Assembly: GCF_021742065.1 (NCBI RefSeq)
Contig: NZ_JAKKIE010000020.1
Span: 1 to 64,000, forward strand
Source: Rhizorhapis sp. SPR117
GTDB lineage: Bacteria > Pseudomonadota > Alphaproteobacteria > Sphingomonadales > Sphingomonadaceae
Direction of reading: 5' to 3'
DNA length: 64,000 nt
Positions 48,209 to 58,087 of the stretch are shown piece after piece. A program made the position numbers and the translations under genes. How positions within the stretch are numbered: the first letter of the stretch is position 1; every line of letters begins with the position of its first letter. The notes beneath the pieces are model-generated. The model was not told the DNA's origin. It saw only the letters and a list, made by a program, of their open reading frames with translations, and did not search any database.

Positions 48209-50503
48209 ATGGCCGGCCGGGCAGCGGCAAAACGCACACCAGAATGGCGGGAAATGCTGAAACGCAGCCTGTTGCGCAGCGGCGAGCTGATCGGATCGAT
48301 CCTGCTGTTTTTCGCCACCATATTCCTTGCCTTTGCCTTGTTGAGCTATCAACCGACCGATCCGTCGATGAATACGGTGGCGGGCGGAGCCATCGCCAAT
48401 ATGATGGGTGCACCGGGTGCATGGATAGCCGATTTCATCCTGTGGCTTTTGGGTGTTCCGGGTGCGCTGCTTCTGCCGCTGATGCTTGTGCTGTCGCGGC
48501 GCATGTGGGGTGAATATGAAATGGACGGCTGGCGCGGACAGCTTGGCCGCTGTCTTGTCGGCATTTTCCTTATCGGTCTGGCGCTGTCGCTCTATCAGCC
48601 CGAGCCCATGATTGCCCTGCCCGCGGGTTGGGGGGGGGTCATCGGTCTTTTGAGTGCCAAGGCGATATTCATCTTGGCCGGCAGCGTGCCTGAACCCGGA
48701 CCATGGTGGCTTTCTGCGGCGATCATGGCATTGGGCATCATAGCGGGCAGTATCCTCTGGTATCGTAGTCTGGCCTTGGAAAGGCCGCTTTTCCGTCTGG
48801 AGTGGCCAAAGCTGCCCCGCTTTAATCTGCCCGGCCGTAACGAAACCACGGGCGATATTCGTGCCGACTCTATTGAGGCGACACCGCGCCCTGCGGTTGC
48901 TCCCACCGCAAGGCCGACGATCAACATTCAGTCGCCTCAACCTGCTACGCGTCCCCAAAACCGCGATGTGCGGCAGGAGGATCTTTTTGGCAACGTCGTG
49001 CTTCCCTCGCCTGATTTGCTTGCACAGGCCCCAGCCAATAGCGGAGTAAAGATCGACAAGGCCAGCTTGGAGCGCAATGCACGGTTGCTGGAATCCGTGC
49101 TCGATGACTTTCATGTAAAGGGCCATATCACCGAGGTGCGCCCCGGTCCGGTCGTTACCATGTACGAACTGGAACCGGCATCCGGGATCAAGGCGAGCCG
49201 GGTTATCCAATTGGCCGAAGACATCGCCCGCAACATGTCGGCGCTGTCAGCCCGCGTCGCCACCATTCCGGGCCGTACCGTCATCGGTATCGAACTGCCC
49301 AACGTCAAGCGTGAGGCGGTGGTGCTGCATGAACTGATCTCTGGCGCGGTCTTCGCAGATCAGAATGCCCAGCTTCCCCTGATATTGGGCAAGAACATCA
49401 ATGGCGACCCGGTCATCGCCGACCTTGCGCCCATGCCGCACCTTTTGATCGCGGGGACGACAGGTTCGGGCAAATCGGTTGGCCTCAACTGCATGATATT
49501 GTCGCTGCTCTACCGGTTGACGCCGGACCAGTGCAAAATGATCATGATTGACCCGAAGATGCTGGAGCTCAGCATTTACGACGATATTCCGCATCTCCTC
49601 GCGCCCGTCGTGACCGAACCTGCCAAAGCGATCCGCGCACTGAAATGGGCGGTCGAACAGATGGAAGATCGCTATCGCATGATGGCGTCGGTCGGTGTAC
49701 GCAACCTGGCCAATTTCAATGAAAAGGTCGGCGCGGCCAAGGCAAAGGGCAAGCCGCTCGGTCGCAGGGTCCAGACCGGCTACGATCATGAAACCGGCCA
49801 GCCCATCTATGAGGAAGAACAGCTCGATTTTCACCCGCTGGCACAGATCGTGGTGATCATCGACGAACTGGCCGACCTGATGATGACGGCGGGCAAGGAG
49901 GTCGAATTCCTGATCCAGCGGCTGGCGCAAAAAGCGCGGGCGGCCGGCATTCACCTGATCATGGCGACGCAGCGCCCCTCAGTCGACGTCATTACCGGCG
50001 TCATCAAGGCCAACCTGCCGACCCGAATCAGTTTCCATGTGACGTCCAAGATCGACAGCCGCACCATATTGGGCGAACAGGGCGCAGAGCAGCTTTTGGG
50101 CAAGGGCGACATGCTCTACATGCCCGGCGGCAAACAGATTACGCGCGTCCACGGCCCATTCGTTTCGGATGATGAAGTCCGCGCGGTCGCCGATCATTGG
50201 CGCGCGCAGGGCCAACCCGACTATAACATGTCCGTGACCGAGGAGCCGGAGGATGGCGGCTTCGCGCTTGATGGCGTAGACTTGTCCGACGACAGCCCGG
50301 ACGCGCAGAATTACCGCAAGGCATGCCAGCTCGTCTTTGAAAACCAGAAGGCCTCCACAAGTTGGCTGCAACGGCAATTGCGTATCGGCTACAACAGTGC
50401 GGCACGCCTGATCGAGCGGATGGAAAATGAAGGTCTTGTCGGCGCCCCCAATCATGTCGGCCGCCGCGAAGTGCTGATGGATGAGAACGGTCAGCCGAAA
50501 TAG
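48209..50503 (+). CDS. ftsK: DNA translocase FtsK
   Basis: This septal DNA pump moves chromosome ends and couples segregation to division. The 764-residue protein has four N-terminal membrane helices (about 25-190) and a short linker. The RecA-like motor has Walker A G-T-T-G-S-G-K-S near residue 416 and Walker B V-V-I-I-D-E-L-A-D, and the winged-helix gamma domain is at the end (L-Q-R-Q-L-R-I-G-Y-N-S-A-A). The linker is much shorter than in E. coli. lolA follows about 100 bases later, a common order. Confidence 0.97.
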   Translation: MAGRAAAKRTPEWREMLKRSLLRSGELIGSILLFFATIFLAFALLSYQPTDPSMNTVAGGAIANMMGAPGAWIADFILWLLGVPGALLLPLMLVLSRRMWGEYEMDGWRGQLGRCLVGIFLIGLALSLYQPEPMIALPAGWGGVIGLLSAKAIFILAGSVPEPGPWWLSAAIMALGIIAGSILWYRSLALERPLFRLEWPKLPRFNLPGRNETTGDIRADSIEATPRPAVAPTARPTINIQSPQPATRPQNRDVRQEDLFGNVVLPSPDLLAQAPANSGVKIDKASLERNARLLESVLDDFHVKGHITEVRPGPVVTMYELEPASGIKASRVIQLAEDIARNMSALSARVATIPGRTVIGIELPNVKREAVVLHELISGAVFADQNAQLPLILGKNINGDPVIADLAPMPHLLIAGTTGSGKSVGLNCMILSLLYRLTPDQCKMIMIDPKMLELSIYDDIPHLLAPVVTEPAKAIRALKWAVEQMEDRYRMMASVGVRNLANFNEKVGAAKAKGKPLGRRVQTGYDHETGQPIYEEEQLDFHPLAQIVVIIDELADLMMTAGKEVEFLIQRLAQKARAAGIHLIMATQRPSVDVITGVIKANLPTRISFHVTSKIDSRTILGEQGAEQLLGKGDMLYMPGGKQITRVHGPFVSDDEVRAVADHWRAQGQPDYNMSVTEEPEDGGFALDGVDLSDDSPDAQNYRKACQLVFENQKASTSWLQRQLRIGYNSAARLIERMENEGLVGAPNHVGRREVLMDENGQPK

Positions 50504-50535
50504 CAGTCGGGTTCATGACTCATATGAATGGCGGT

Positions 50536-50554
50536 GAACTGATCAATTCAGTTC
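50536..50554. terminator. Hairpin between ftsK and lolA
   Basis: Perfect 7-bp arms (GAACTGA / TCAGTTC) flank a 5-base loop. No T run follows. It could be a weak terminator or an operator upstream of lolA. Confidence 0.3.
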
Positions 50555-50607
50555 GCATTCAATAGTCCCCGGTCATATATCAGTATCAAACAACCGGAGA
50601 TTCCGTC

Positions 50608-51240
50608 ATGGTTCGATATACCCTTGCCTTGCTTGCAGCGCCCATTGTGTTGGCTGTCGCTCCAATGCAGATGGCGGCCGCGCAGCAGGTGTCGGATGAT
50701 CTGCATCGGGTCAATGCCTATATCCGTGCGGTGAAAAGCATGACCGCTGCCTTTACCCAGACGGACCGCAATGGGCAGGTATTGTCGGGCACACTGACAT
50801 TGAAACAGCCCGGTAAAATTCGTTTTCAATATCAGGACGACGTACCGCTGCTGATTATCGGCGATGGGCATGCGCTGACCATGATCGATTATGAAGTCCG
50901 CCAGGTGCAGCGTTGGCCGATTGGCAATTCACCACTGGGCGCGCTGCTCGACCCTGACCGGGATTTGTCCAAATATGGGAAGATCATCCCGTCCGGGGAC
51001 CCCGAAATATTGATGGTGGAAGCGCGCGATCCCAAGCGCCCGGAATACGGGATCATCACCATGATCTTCAAACGGAACGCGCAGGCGCCGGCTGGTCTGG
51101 AACTCTATGGCTGGGTCGCGCTCGATTCGCAAAACAACCGCACCAGCATCCGCCTGTCGGGACAGCGTTATGGCGTAGCGGTGGCGGATTCGGTTTTCAG
51201 GTGGCGGGATCCCCGTCCGAAAGGCAGGCCGGGTCGCTAG
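50608..51240 (+). CDS. lolA: Outer-membrane lipoprotein carrier LolA-like
   Basis: This periplasmic chaperone ferries lipoproteins from the inner to the outer membrane. The 210-residue protein has a signal peptide ending near M-A-A-A-Q. It then has the LolA core (M-T-A-A-F-T-Q-T, L-K-Q-P-G-K-I-R-F-Q-Y and D-Y-E-V-R-Q-V-Q-R-W). GGAG lies eight bases before the ATG. Together with LspA and BamF in this window it serves lipoprotein maturation and use. LolB is not seen. Confidence 0.9.
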   Translation: MVRYTLALLAAPIVLAVAPMQMAAAQQVSDDLHRVNAYIRAVKSMTAAFTQTDRNGQVLSGTLTLKQPGKIRFQYQDDVPLLIIGDGHALTMIDYEVRQVQRWPIGNSPLGALLDPDRDLSKYGKIIPSGDPEILMVEARDPKRPEYGIITMIFKRNAQAPAGLELYGWVALDSQNNRTSIRLSGQRYGVAVADSVFRWRDPRPKGRPGR

Positions 51241-51400
51241 ACCGAACAGTTTTTACGACAGATGCGGATCGGAATGATCCTGTTCATCTGTCGCTCATAT
51301 CCGCAGCATTAGAAAAAATGGGTGACGGCGGAACGCCGCGGGATTTCCCCCTGTTGCCCGTGTGTATCGTCCGTCGCCGCACCGCGTGAAAACGCAATAG

Positions 51401-51436
51401 AGACCCCCGTTCCACGCCCCCGGAGCGGGGGTCTTT
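51401..51436 (+). terminator. Terminator after lolA
   Basis: Perfect 9-bp arms (AGACCCCCG / CGGGGGTCT) around a 16-base loop are followed by TT. It lies about 160 bases after the lolA stop, before xth. The bases between the lolA stop and this hairpin hold no recognisable gene. Confidence 0.65.
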
Positions 51437-51502
51437 CATGTGCCGCCAGTGGCCGCCGCCACACTCTTGCCCCGGCTTGATTTCGGTCCTAGGGAAGTCG
51501 GC

Positions 51503-52297
51503 ATGTCCCAAACTATCAAGATCGCCTCCTGGAATATCAATAGCGTTCGTGCCAGAATCGATATCGTCCAACGCTTTATTCAGGAAGAATTGCCAGACAT
51601 ATTATGTCTGCAGGAAACCAAGGTCGTGGACCAGATTTTCCCCGACGGCATGTTTCGTCAGCTGGGCTATAATCACCTGATTTTGCATGGTCAGCCCATG
51701 CACCATGGGGTCGCCATCATCAGCCGCATCCCCATCCGCGAAGATGACCGCTTCGATTGGCAGGATAATGGCGAAGCACGGCACGTAGGTGTGCAAATGG
51801 AAAACGGAATCAGGCTGGAAAACGTTTATGTGCCTGCGGGCGGCGACATTCCCGACCGCATGGAGAATCCCAAATTTGGTCAAAAGCTGGATTTCCTGGA
51901 ACGGATGATCGCCTGGTCCGGTCAGCTTGCCACACCCACCATCCTTGTCGGCGATTTCAACATCGCACCATTGGAATGTGATGTGTGGAGCCACAAGCAG
52001 CTATTGAACACTGTCAGCCATACACCGCTGGAATGCGAAACGCTGGCCCGCCTGCAGCATGCGCACAGCTGGGTCGATCTGGGACGTAAATTCGTCCCGG
52101 CACCCGAACGGTTATATACCTGGTGGAGTTATCGCGCCCGCGATTGGGCGGAATCCGACAGGGGCCGTCGCCTGGATCATATGTGGGCAAGTCCTGCCAT
52201 CGCCGACGCCGCCATTGCACATCGGGTGGCCGAACCCTGTCGGGGATGGAACAAACCGTCGGATCATGCTCCACTCATCACGGAATTCCAGTTCTGA
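51503..52297 (+). CDS. xth: Exodeoxyribonuclease III (AP endonuclease)
   Basis: This Mg-dependent enzyme cuts at abasic sites and trims 3' ends in base-excision repair. The 264-residue protein has S-W-N-I-N-S-V-R-A-R, L-Q-E-T-K, the catalytic G-D-F-N-I-A-P and the final S-D-H-A-P-L. I chose the ATG at 51503, which has GGGAAG upstream. The frame extends back to 51440 into the terminator region. The stop overlaps the ribA start (TGATG). Confidence 0.95.
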   Translation: MSQTIKIASWNINSVRARIDIVQRFIQEELPDILCLQETKVVDQIFPDGMFRQLGYNHLILHGQPMHHGVAIISRIPIREDDRFDWQDNGEARHVGVQMENGIRLENVYVPAGGDIPDRMENPKFGQKLDFLERMIAWSGQLATPTILVGDFNIAPLECDVWSHKQLLNTVSHTPLECETLARLQHAHSWVDLGRKFVPAPERLYTWWSYRARDWAESDRGRRLDHMWASPAIADAAIAHRVAEPCRGWNKPSDHAPLITEFQF

Positions 52298-53358
52298 TGA
52301 ACCCGCGCCTGGCCGCCCGCGCCATCGATGCATTGCACCGGGGTTGGCCAGTCACCGTTTCGGCGGAGGGGAGCGGCTATGCGCTGCTGGCGATTGAAAG
52401 CGCAAGCGACGATGCGCTGGCGCAATTCGATGCGGCGGGCACGGCTGACATTCTGGTTTCCGCCAGTCGCGCAGAAACCCTGAAACTGACCAATCAACTT
52501 GCCGCCGCGAATCCCGACCAAGGGGTGCTGATCGAACGCACATCGTGGTTGGACCTGCCGCTCGCCATGGCGCTGGCGGATCCGGTGCAGGATCTTGGCT
52601 CACCATTGAAGGGGCCGTTCCGCGCCAAATTGCTGGATGCACCCGATGCCGCAGCGGCGGCATTGAAGCTGGCCCGACTGGCCGGAATATTGCCCGCCTT
52701 TTTCCTGCGCGCAGAGGATGTAGCAACCGAAGTGACGGTCGATGCCGTGGATATCGAAGCCTATGACGATGCGGCGCGGCTTGCCATTGCAACGCGGGCG
52801 CGATTACCTGTGGGGGTTAGTGAAAATACCGAAATCATCGCCTTTCGCAGTCCGGAGGAACCGCAGGAGCATGTCGCTCTCATCATCGGCAAACGCGATG
52901 CCAGCGTGCCGGTTGTCCGCCTGCACAGCGAATGTCTGACCGGCGATGTACTGGGATCGCTGAAATGCGATTGCGGCCCGCAACTACATCAGGCGCTGCA
53001 CCAGATCGCGGAGGCCAAATGGGGCGTGTTGTTGTACCTGCGGCAGGAAGGTCGCGGCATTGGTCTTGTCAACAAGCTGCGTGCCTATGCATTGCAGGAT
53101 CAGGGTTTCGATACGGTGGACGCCAATGTGAGGCTGGGTTTCGCCATTGATGCCCGCGATTTCTCGGTCGCGGCGCGGATGCTGGACCTGTTGCATATCA
53201 AGGATGTGCGCCTGCTCACGAACAACCCGAAAAAGGTCGAGGGGCTGGAACAGGCGGGGATCAAGGTTGTCGAACGCTTGCCGCTTGCCATTACCGCAAA
53301 CCCGCACAATGCCCATTATCTGACCACTAAGCGGGATCGGACCGGTCATAAGTTATGA
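52297..53358 (+). CDS. ribA: GTP cyclohydrolase II with a divergent N-terminal domain
   Basis: The C-terminal half opens the GTP ring to start riboflavin synthesis. The zinc Cys are in H-S-E-C-L-T-G-D and K-C-D-C-G, and the catalytic motif is R-Q-E-G-R-G-I-G-L. The N-terminal 155 residues occupy the position of a DHBP synthase (RibB) domain. They lack its usual acidic signature (D-D-x-x-R-E-N-E-G-D), so that activity is doubtful. The protein has 353 residues. It is coupled to xth at its start and to the L,D-transpeptidase at its end (ATGA). Confidence 0.9.
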   Translation: MNPRLAARAIDALHRGWPVTVSAEGSGYALLAIESASDDALAQFDAAGTADILVSASRAETLKLTNQLAAANPDQGVLIERTSWLDLPLAMALADPVQDLGSPLKGPFRAKLLDAPDAAAAALKLARLAGILPAFFLRAEDVATEVTVDAVDIEAYDDAARLAIATRARLPVGVSENTEIIAFRSPEEPQEHVALIIGKRDASVPVVRLHSECLTGDVLGSLKCDCGPQLHQALHQIAEAKWGVLLYLRQEGRGIGLVNKLRAYALQDQGFDTVDANVRLGFAIDARDFSVAARMLDLLHIKDVRLLTNNPKKVEGLEQAGIKVVERLPLAITANPHNAHYLTTKRDRTGHKL

Positions 53359-53864
53359 CGCTCATTCGGGTTGACGGCGCGCAAGGACGATTGAGTTTTG
53401 GAGCGATCGACATCCCTTGTGTGATCGGTCGGTCAGGCAGCTGTCCGGCGAACGCCAAGCGGGAGGGCGATGGCTGCACGCCGCTGGGGCGCTGGCCTGT
53501 GCGGGGGGCGTTGTTGCGGCCCGGACGCCTGATACTCGACCAGCGCCTGTCGATTCCATGGCGCTGGACGCGGTCCGAGGACGGCTGGTCCGATGGGGCG
53601 GGGGACCCGGCCTATAACCGGCCAGTCCGCTTGCCCCGCAACTGGTCCGCCGAACATTTGCAGCGTGACGATGCGGCCTATGATGTCATCATCGTCCTGG
53701 GCCATAATGATAATCCGCCCATTCCGGGCGCGGGAAGTGCAATTTTCTTTCACATCTGGGTCGATGCCCGTCCTACGGAGGGCTGTGTTGCCATTGCACC
53801 GCAGGAAATGCGACGTATCTTGCCTCTGCTTGGTCCGAAAACAGTGATGGAAATCGTCGGTTAA
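53355..53864 (+). CDS. L,D-transpeptidase (YkuD-like) protein
   Basis: The 169-residue protein has the YkuD active-site pattern, with His133 and Cys144 in a segment reading H-I-W-V-D-A-R-P-T-E-G-C. That would catalyse peptidoglycan crosslinking or attachment. Unusually, I see no signal peptide or membrane helix, so either export is by another route or the annotated start is wrong. It overlaps ribA by four bases. The family with G-D-G-C-T-P-L-G-R-W near residue 40 is common in alphaproteobacteria. Confidence 0.85.
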   Translation: MTLIRVDGAQGRLSFGAIDIPCVIGRSGSCPANAKREGDGCTPLGRWPVRGALLRPGRLILDQRLSIPWRWTRSEDGWSDGAGDPAYNRPVRLPRNWSAEHLQRDDAAYDVIIVLGHNDNPPIPGAGSAIFFHIWVDARPTEGCVAIAPQEMRRILPLLGPKTVMEIVG

Positions 53865-53899
53865 CATCGGCCCCAACCACGCCCATCGTCCTCGCCCCC

Positions 53900-53928
53900 T
53901 TGCTGCGTTGCGACAAAGTCGCTATGGG
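53900..53928 (+). promoter_or_regulatory. Candidate promoter for typA
   Basis: TTGCTG at 53900-53905 and TATGGG at 53923-53928 are separated by 17 bases, about 40 bases before typA. Both boxes are only partly consensus. Confidence 0.35.
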
Positions 53929-53966
53929 CGCGGGCTTGTAAACCTCTCACATGGCAGTTTTTTCGC

Positions 53967-55784
53967 ATGAGCCTTCGTAATGTGGCCATCATCGCGCACG
54001 TCGATCATGGCAAGACCACTCTGGTTGACCAGCTTTTCCGCCAATCCGGCACCTTCCGCGACAATCAGCGCGTCGAAGAGCGCGCCATGGATTCGAACGA
54101 CCTGGAGAAAGAGCGGGGCATTACCATTCTGGCAAAGCCCACGTCGATCGATTGGGAAGGCACGCGCATCAATATCGTGGATACGCCGGGTCACGCTGAT
54201 TTCGGCGGTGAAGTTGAGCGCATCTTGTCGATGGTCGACGGTGTTATCCTGCTGGTTGACAGTAGCGAAGGCGCGATGCCGCAAACCAAGTTCGTGACCG
54301 GCAAGGCGCTCGCTTTGGGCCTGCGCCCAATCGTGGTCGTCAACAAGGTCGATCGCCCCGACGAGCGCATTCAGGAAGTGCTGGACGAAGTATTCGACCT
54401 GTTCGTCAGCCTGGAAGCCACTGACGAACAGCTCGACTTCCCTGTGCTCTATGCATCGGGTCGCAACGGCTATGCCAGCGAGGATCCGCAGGCGCGTTCA
54501 GGCACGCTGACACCGATGTTCCAGAAGATCGTCGATCATGTGCCGCCGCCTGCACTCGACCTCGATGCGCCCTTCACCTTTCTGGTCACGCTGCTTGACC
54601 GCGACAACTTCCTTGGTCGTATCCTGACTGGGCGCGTCACTTCAGGTACGCTCAAGATCAACCAGCCGATTCATGCACTCGACATGGATGGCAAGGTGAT
54701 CGAAACCGGCCGCGCGTCGAAGATATTATCCTTCCGCGGTCTGGACCGCGTGCCGGTTGAAGAAGCACGCGCAGGCGACATTATCAGCCTTGCCGGGCTT
54801 TCAGTCGCCACCGTCTCCAACACCATTTGTGATACCTCGGTCACGGTGCCGATCCAGGCGCAGCCGATTGATCCGCCAACGCTGTCGATGCGCTTTGCCG
54901 TCAATGATTCACCCATGGCGGGCCGCGAAGGCAGCAAGGTGACGAGCCGCATGATCCGCGACCGTCTGGAACGTGAGGCCGAATCCAACGTCGCGATCAA
55001 GGTGACCGAGAGCGATGACAAGGATAGTTTCGAAGTCGCCGGTCGAGGCGAACTTCAGCTTGGCGTGCTTATCGAAACGATGCGCCGCGAAGGCTTCGAG
55101 CTGGGGATCAGCCGTCCGCGCGTGCTGTTCGGCACGGATGAAACAGGTGGCCGCACCGAACCCTATGAAACGGTCGTCATTGACGTGGACGATGAATTTA
55201 CAGGAACGGTCGTCGACAAGATGAACCAGCGCAAGGCGGAAATGACTGACATGCGTCCATCCGGTGGTGGCAAGACTCGCATCACCTTTTCCGCGCCCTC
55301 GCGTGGGTTGATCGGCTATCATGGCGAATTTCTGTCCGACACGCGCGGCACCGGCATCATGAACCGCCTGTTCGAGAAATATGGTCCCCACAAGGGCAAG
55401 ATAGAGGGCCGCAAGAACGGCGTCCTCATCTCCAACGGCGCGGGCGAAGCCAATGCCTATGCGCTTGGCCCGCTCGAAGAGCGCGGCGTCCTGATGGTCG
55501 GCGTGGGCGAAGTGCTGTATGAAGGCATGATCATCGGTGAAAATGCGAAGCCCGACGATCTGGAGGTCAACCCGATGAAGTCGAAGGCGCTGACCAACTT
55601 TCGCGCCAGTGGCAAGGATGATGCCGTCCGCCTGACCCCGCCATGGAAAATGACGCTGGAACAGGCCATCGCCTATATCGACGATGATGAATTGGTGGAG
55701 GTCACGCCCAAGACGATCCGCCTGCGCAAGCGTTATCTCGACCCGAACGAGCGCAAGAGGGCGAGCCGGGCCAAGGCGGCTTGA
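53967..55784 (+). CDS. typA: Ribosome-associated GTPase TypA/BipA
   Basis: This translational GTPase helps 50S assembly and stress adaptation. The 605-residue protein has the G1 motif A-H-V-D-H-G-K-T-T at residues 10-18, D-T-P-G-H-A-D-F and N-K-V-D. EF-G-like domains II, III and V and the TypA-specific C-terminal domain follow, ending R-A-K-A. The start at 53967 has no strong ribosome site. A palindrome follows its stop. Confidence 0.97.
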   Translation: MSLRNVAIIAHVDHGKTTLVDQLFRQSGTFRDNQRVEERAMDSNDLEKERGITILAKPTSIDWEGTRINIVDTPGHADFGGEVERILSMVDGVILLVDSSEGAMPQTKFVTGKALALGLRPIVVVNKVDRPDERIQEVLDEVFDLFVSLEATDEQLDFPVLYASGRNGYASEDPQARSGTLTPMFQKIVDHVPPPALDLDAPFTFLVTLLDRDNFLGRILTGRVTSGTLKINQPIHALDMDGKVIETGRASKILSFRGLDRVPVEEARAGDIISLAGLSVATVSNTICDTSVTVPIQAQPIDPPTLSMRFAVNDSPMAGREGSKVTSRMIRDRLEREAESNVAIKVTESDDKDSFEVAGRGELQLGVLIETMRREGFELGISRPRVLFGTDETGGRTEPYETVVIDVDDEFTGTVVDKMNQRKAEMTDMRPSGGGKTRITFSAPSRGLIGYHGEFLSDTRGTGIMNRLFEKYGPHKGKIEGRKNGVLISNGAGEANAYALGPLEERGVLMVGVGEVLYEGMIIGENAKPDDLEVNPMKSKALTNFRASGKDDAVRLTPPWKMTLEQAIAYIDDDELVEVTPKTIRLRKRYLDPNERKRASRAKAA

Positions 55785-55790
55785 TTTATC

Positions 55791-55821
55791 GCGTCATCCC
55801 GGCTTTAGGACGGGATGACGC
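55791..55821 (+). terminator. Palindrome after typA, terminator-like
   Basis: Perfect 11-bp arms (GCGTCATCCCG / CGGGATGACGC) flank a 9-base loop starting seven bases after the typA stop. The arms share the GTCATCCC core of the repeats at 20.6 and 56.1 kb. The next gene, DUF3297, begins 18 bases later. Confidence 0.6.
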
Positions 55822-55839
55822 TATTAAAGAGATGCTGAC

Positions 55840-56109
55840 ATGACCGACACGCCCCCCGATCATCTTTCCACCAACCCGCGCTCCCCGCATTTCGACATGG
55901 AGGTGCTGCAACGTGGCATTGGCATCCGGTTCAAGGACCGGGTGCGCAATGATGTCGAGGAATATTGCATTTCCGAAGGCTGGATTCGGGTGGCGGCAGG
56001 CAAGACGCGAGATCGTCACGGCCAGCCGCTGACGATAAAGCTTTCCGGCCCGGTTGAAGCCTGGTTCGAGAATGCGGCGGCTGAGAGTGGACCGGCGAGC
56101 GAGGAATAA
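55840..56109 (+). CDS. DUF3297 family protein
   Basis: This is an 89-residue soluble protein of unknown function. Typical of the family are P-D-x-L-S-T-N-P-x-S-P near the N-terminus, G-I-G-I-R-F-K, the V-E-E-Y-C-I-S-E-G-W-I-R-V-A-A-G-K segment and G-P-V-E-A-W-F. It is compact and mixed in charge. Its place after typA suggests read-through transcription but gives no functional clue. Confidence 0.88.
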   Translation: MTDTPPDHLSTNPRSPHFDMEVLQRGIGIRFKDRVRNDVEEYCISEGWIRVAAGKTRDRHGQPLTIKLSGPVEAWFENAAAESGPASEE

Positions 56110-56111
56110 GT

Positions 56112-56203
56112 TCGTCGTTCCTGCGAAGGCGGAACCCATTTCCGAACCCATCAATTTAACGCTTCGGCAGGAGTTGGATCCCCGCCTTCGCGGGGATGAC
56201 GAG
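56112..56203. repeat. Degenerate paired REP/BIME-like element
   Basis: It has the same layout as the element at 20557-20648. The right half (about 56175-56203) is an intact hairpin with ATCCCCGC/GCGGGGAT arms. The left half (from about 56112) is a mutated copy of its inverse. It separates the convergent DUF3297 and pepP genes. Confidence 0.7.
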
Positions 56204-56206
56204 AGA

Positions 56207-57988
56207 TCATAGCGGCGCGCAGGCCTCCTCCAGCCACGTCCGCGCCGTGCCTTCAAGCTGCGGACCGACGACCTCCAGCACGCTCGCATGATAACCATTC
56301 AGCCAGTCGCGCTCCGCATCCGTCAACATGGCGACATGCACCAAATTCCGGTCCAGCGGTGCAAAGGTGAGGGTTTCGAAACCCATCATCTCCTGTTCCG
56401 CGCCCGCAATGCCCCGCCTTTCGACCAGCACCAGGTTTTCGATGCGGATGCCATATTCGCCCGTCTTGTAGTATCCTGGTTCATTGGACAGGATCATGCC
56501 GGGTTGCAGCGGTTCGTCGCCACCGCCAAAGCTGGCGATGCGTTGCGGTCCTTCATGCACCGACAGGAAACTGCCGACGCCATGTCCGGTGCCATGGGCA
56601 TAATCCAGCCCCGCCGCCCAAAGATACTGTCGCGCCAGCACGTCCAGTTGCGATCCGCGTGTTCCAACCGGAAACTGCGCGCTGGCAAGTGCAATATGCC
56701 CCTTGAGGACCAGTGTGAATCGTTCGCGCATTTCATCGCTGGGCGTGCCGATGGCAAGGGTGCGGGTGACATCGGTCGTGCCGTCACGATACTGTCCACC
56801 TGAATCGACCAGATAGAGCGTTCCCGGTTCGATTGGGCGATTGGTCTTGTCCTCAACCCGGTAATGGACGACCGCGCCATTGGGGCCAGCGCCGCTGATC
56901 GTGTCAAAGGACAGGTCGACAAGGCAGCCAGTATCCTCACGAAAGGCGCGCAACCGGTTCGCCGCCGACATTTCGGTCAGTTCGCCCTTGGGTGCTTCGA
57001 CCGAAAGCCAATGCAGGAACCGCGAAAGGGCCGCGCCATCGCGGGCTTGCGCGGCCTTGTGCCCGGCTATTTCAACATCGTTCTTGATCGCTTTGGGAAG
57101 AACCGCAGGATCGCGTAGTTCCAGCACGGTCGCACCGCCCTTTTCCAATCGATCGAATATGGCGGCGACGGCGCGTTCGGGATCGGCGACAATGCGCTTG
57201 CCGGAAAATTCTTCCAGATCGCCGGCAAAGCTTGTCTGGTCGTGCACGCGCACCGCATTGCCCAGATGTTGCAGCACATCGTCGACCAGTTTTTCCGGTG
57301 CAACATACAGGTCCGCCGTCGCATCGGCATGAACGATGGCATAGGCCAGAGCGACGGGCGTGCGCTCCACATCCTGTCCCCGAATATTCAGCGTCCAGGC
57401 GAGCGAATCGAGTGCCGACAGCACCGCCGCATCGGCCTTTTGGGAAACCAGCCAATCGGCAATTTCCTGCCGCTTGTCGGCCGCGCTGCGTCCTGCGTAT
57501 CTTTCGGGGTGAACAATCAGCTTGGCGCGGCTGGGTTCGGGCTTGTCGGGCCAGACCGCGTCGACGGGATTGCGCTCCACCGCCACCAATTCGGCACCCT
57601 TGCCGGCCAGCGCATCGGTCGCCTGCTGCACCCATTTTTTCGTGTGCAGCCAGGGATCATATCCGATCCGCGCTCCCCCGACCGCATGTTCGCGCAGCCA
57701 TTGCGCCACGCTGCTTTGTGGAACGCCGACATATTGCCAATGCGTGGCGTCCACTTGTTCGCGCACTTGCAGCGTATAGCGCCCATCAACGAAGATTGCC
57801 GCTTCCTCCGGCAATACCACAGCCGAACCCGCCGATCCCTGAAACCCGGTCAGCCAGGCCAGCCGCTGCGCATAGGCACCGACATATTCGCTCATATGTT
57901 CATCGGTCAGCGGAACGACGAAGCCATCGAGGCGATCCCGTTTCAATTGCGCCCGCAGCGCCTTCAAACGATCTTCATAGGTGGACAT
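56207..57988 (-). CDS. pepP: Xaa-Pro aminopeptidase (M24B)
   Basis: This cytosolic dimetal enzyme removes N-terminal residues before proline. The 593-residue protein has two creatinase-like N-domains and a C-terminal pita-bread domain. Metal ligands are in L-V-D-S-G-G-Q-Y-R-D-G-T-T-D, H-G-T-G-H-G-V-G, S-N-E-P-G-Y-Y and I-R-I-E-N-L. The length matches the three-domain eukaryote-like APP1 type. The ATG at 57988 has AAGGAA upstream. The longer frame to 58765 runs over ptrB and is rejected. It is divergent from ptrB, which also acts on peptides. Confidence 0.93.
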   Translation of the reverse strand: MSTYEDRLKALRAQLKRDRLDGFVVPLTDEHMSEYVGAYAQRLAWLTGFQGSAGSAVVLPEEAAIFVDGRYTLQVREQVDATHWQYVGVPQSSVAQWLREHAVGGARIGYDPWLHTKKWVQQATDALAGKGAELVAVERNPVDAVWPDKPEPSRAKLIVHPERYAGRSAADKRQEIADWLVSQKADAAVLSALDSLAWTLNIRGQDVERTPVALAYAIVHADATADLYVAPEKLVDDVLQHLGNAVRVHDQTSFAGDLEEFSGKRIVADPERAVAAIFDRLEKGGATVLELRDPAVLPKAIKNDVEIAGHKAAQARDGAALSRFLHWLSVEAPKGELTEMSAANRLRAFREDTGCLVDLSFDTISGAGPNGAVVHYRVEDKTNRPIEPGTLYLVDSGGQYRDGTTDVTRTLAIGTPSDEMRERFTLVLKGHIALASAQFPVGTRGSQLDVLARQYLWAAGLDYAHGTGHGVGSFLSVHEGPQRIASFGGGDEPLQPGMILSNEPGYYKTGEYGIRIENLVLVERRGIAGAEQEMMGFETLTFAPLDRNLVHVAMLTDAERDWLNGYHASVLEVVGPQLEGTARTWLEEACAPL

Positions 57989-58087
57989 CCATGGTTCCTT
58001 GACCTTAAGCATTGGCACCCAACATAGGAGCGCGGAGGCAGGCTTGCCAATGTCTCTCTTGTGCCTTTTTCCGTTCAGAAAGATCGA

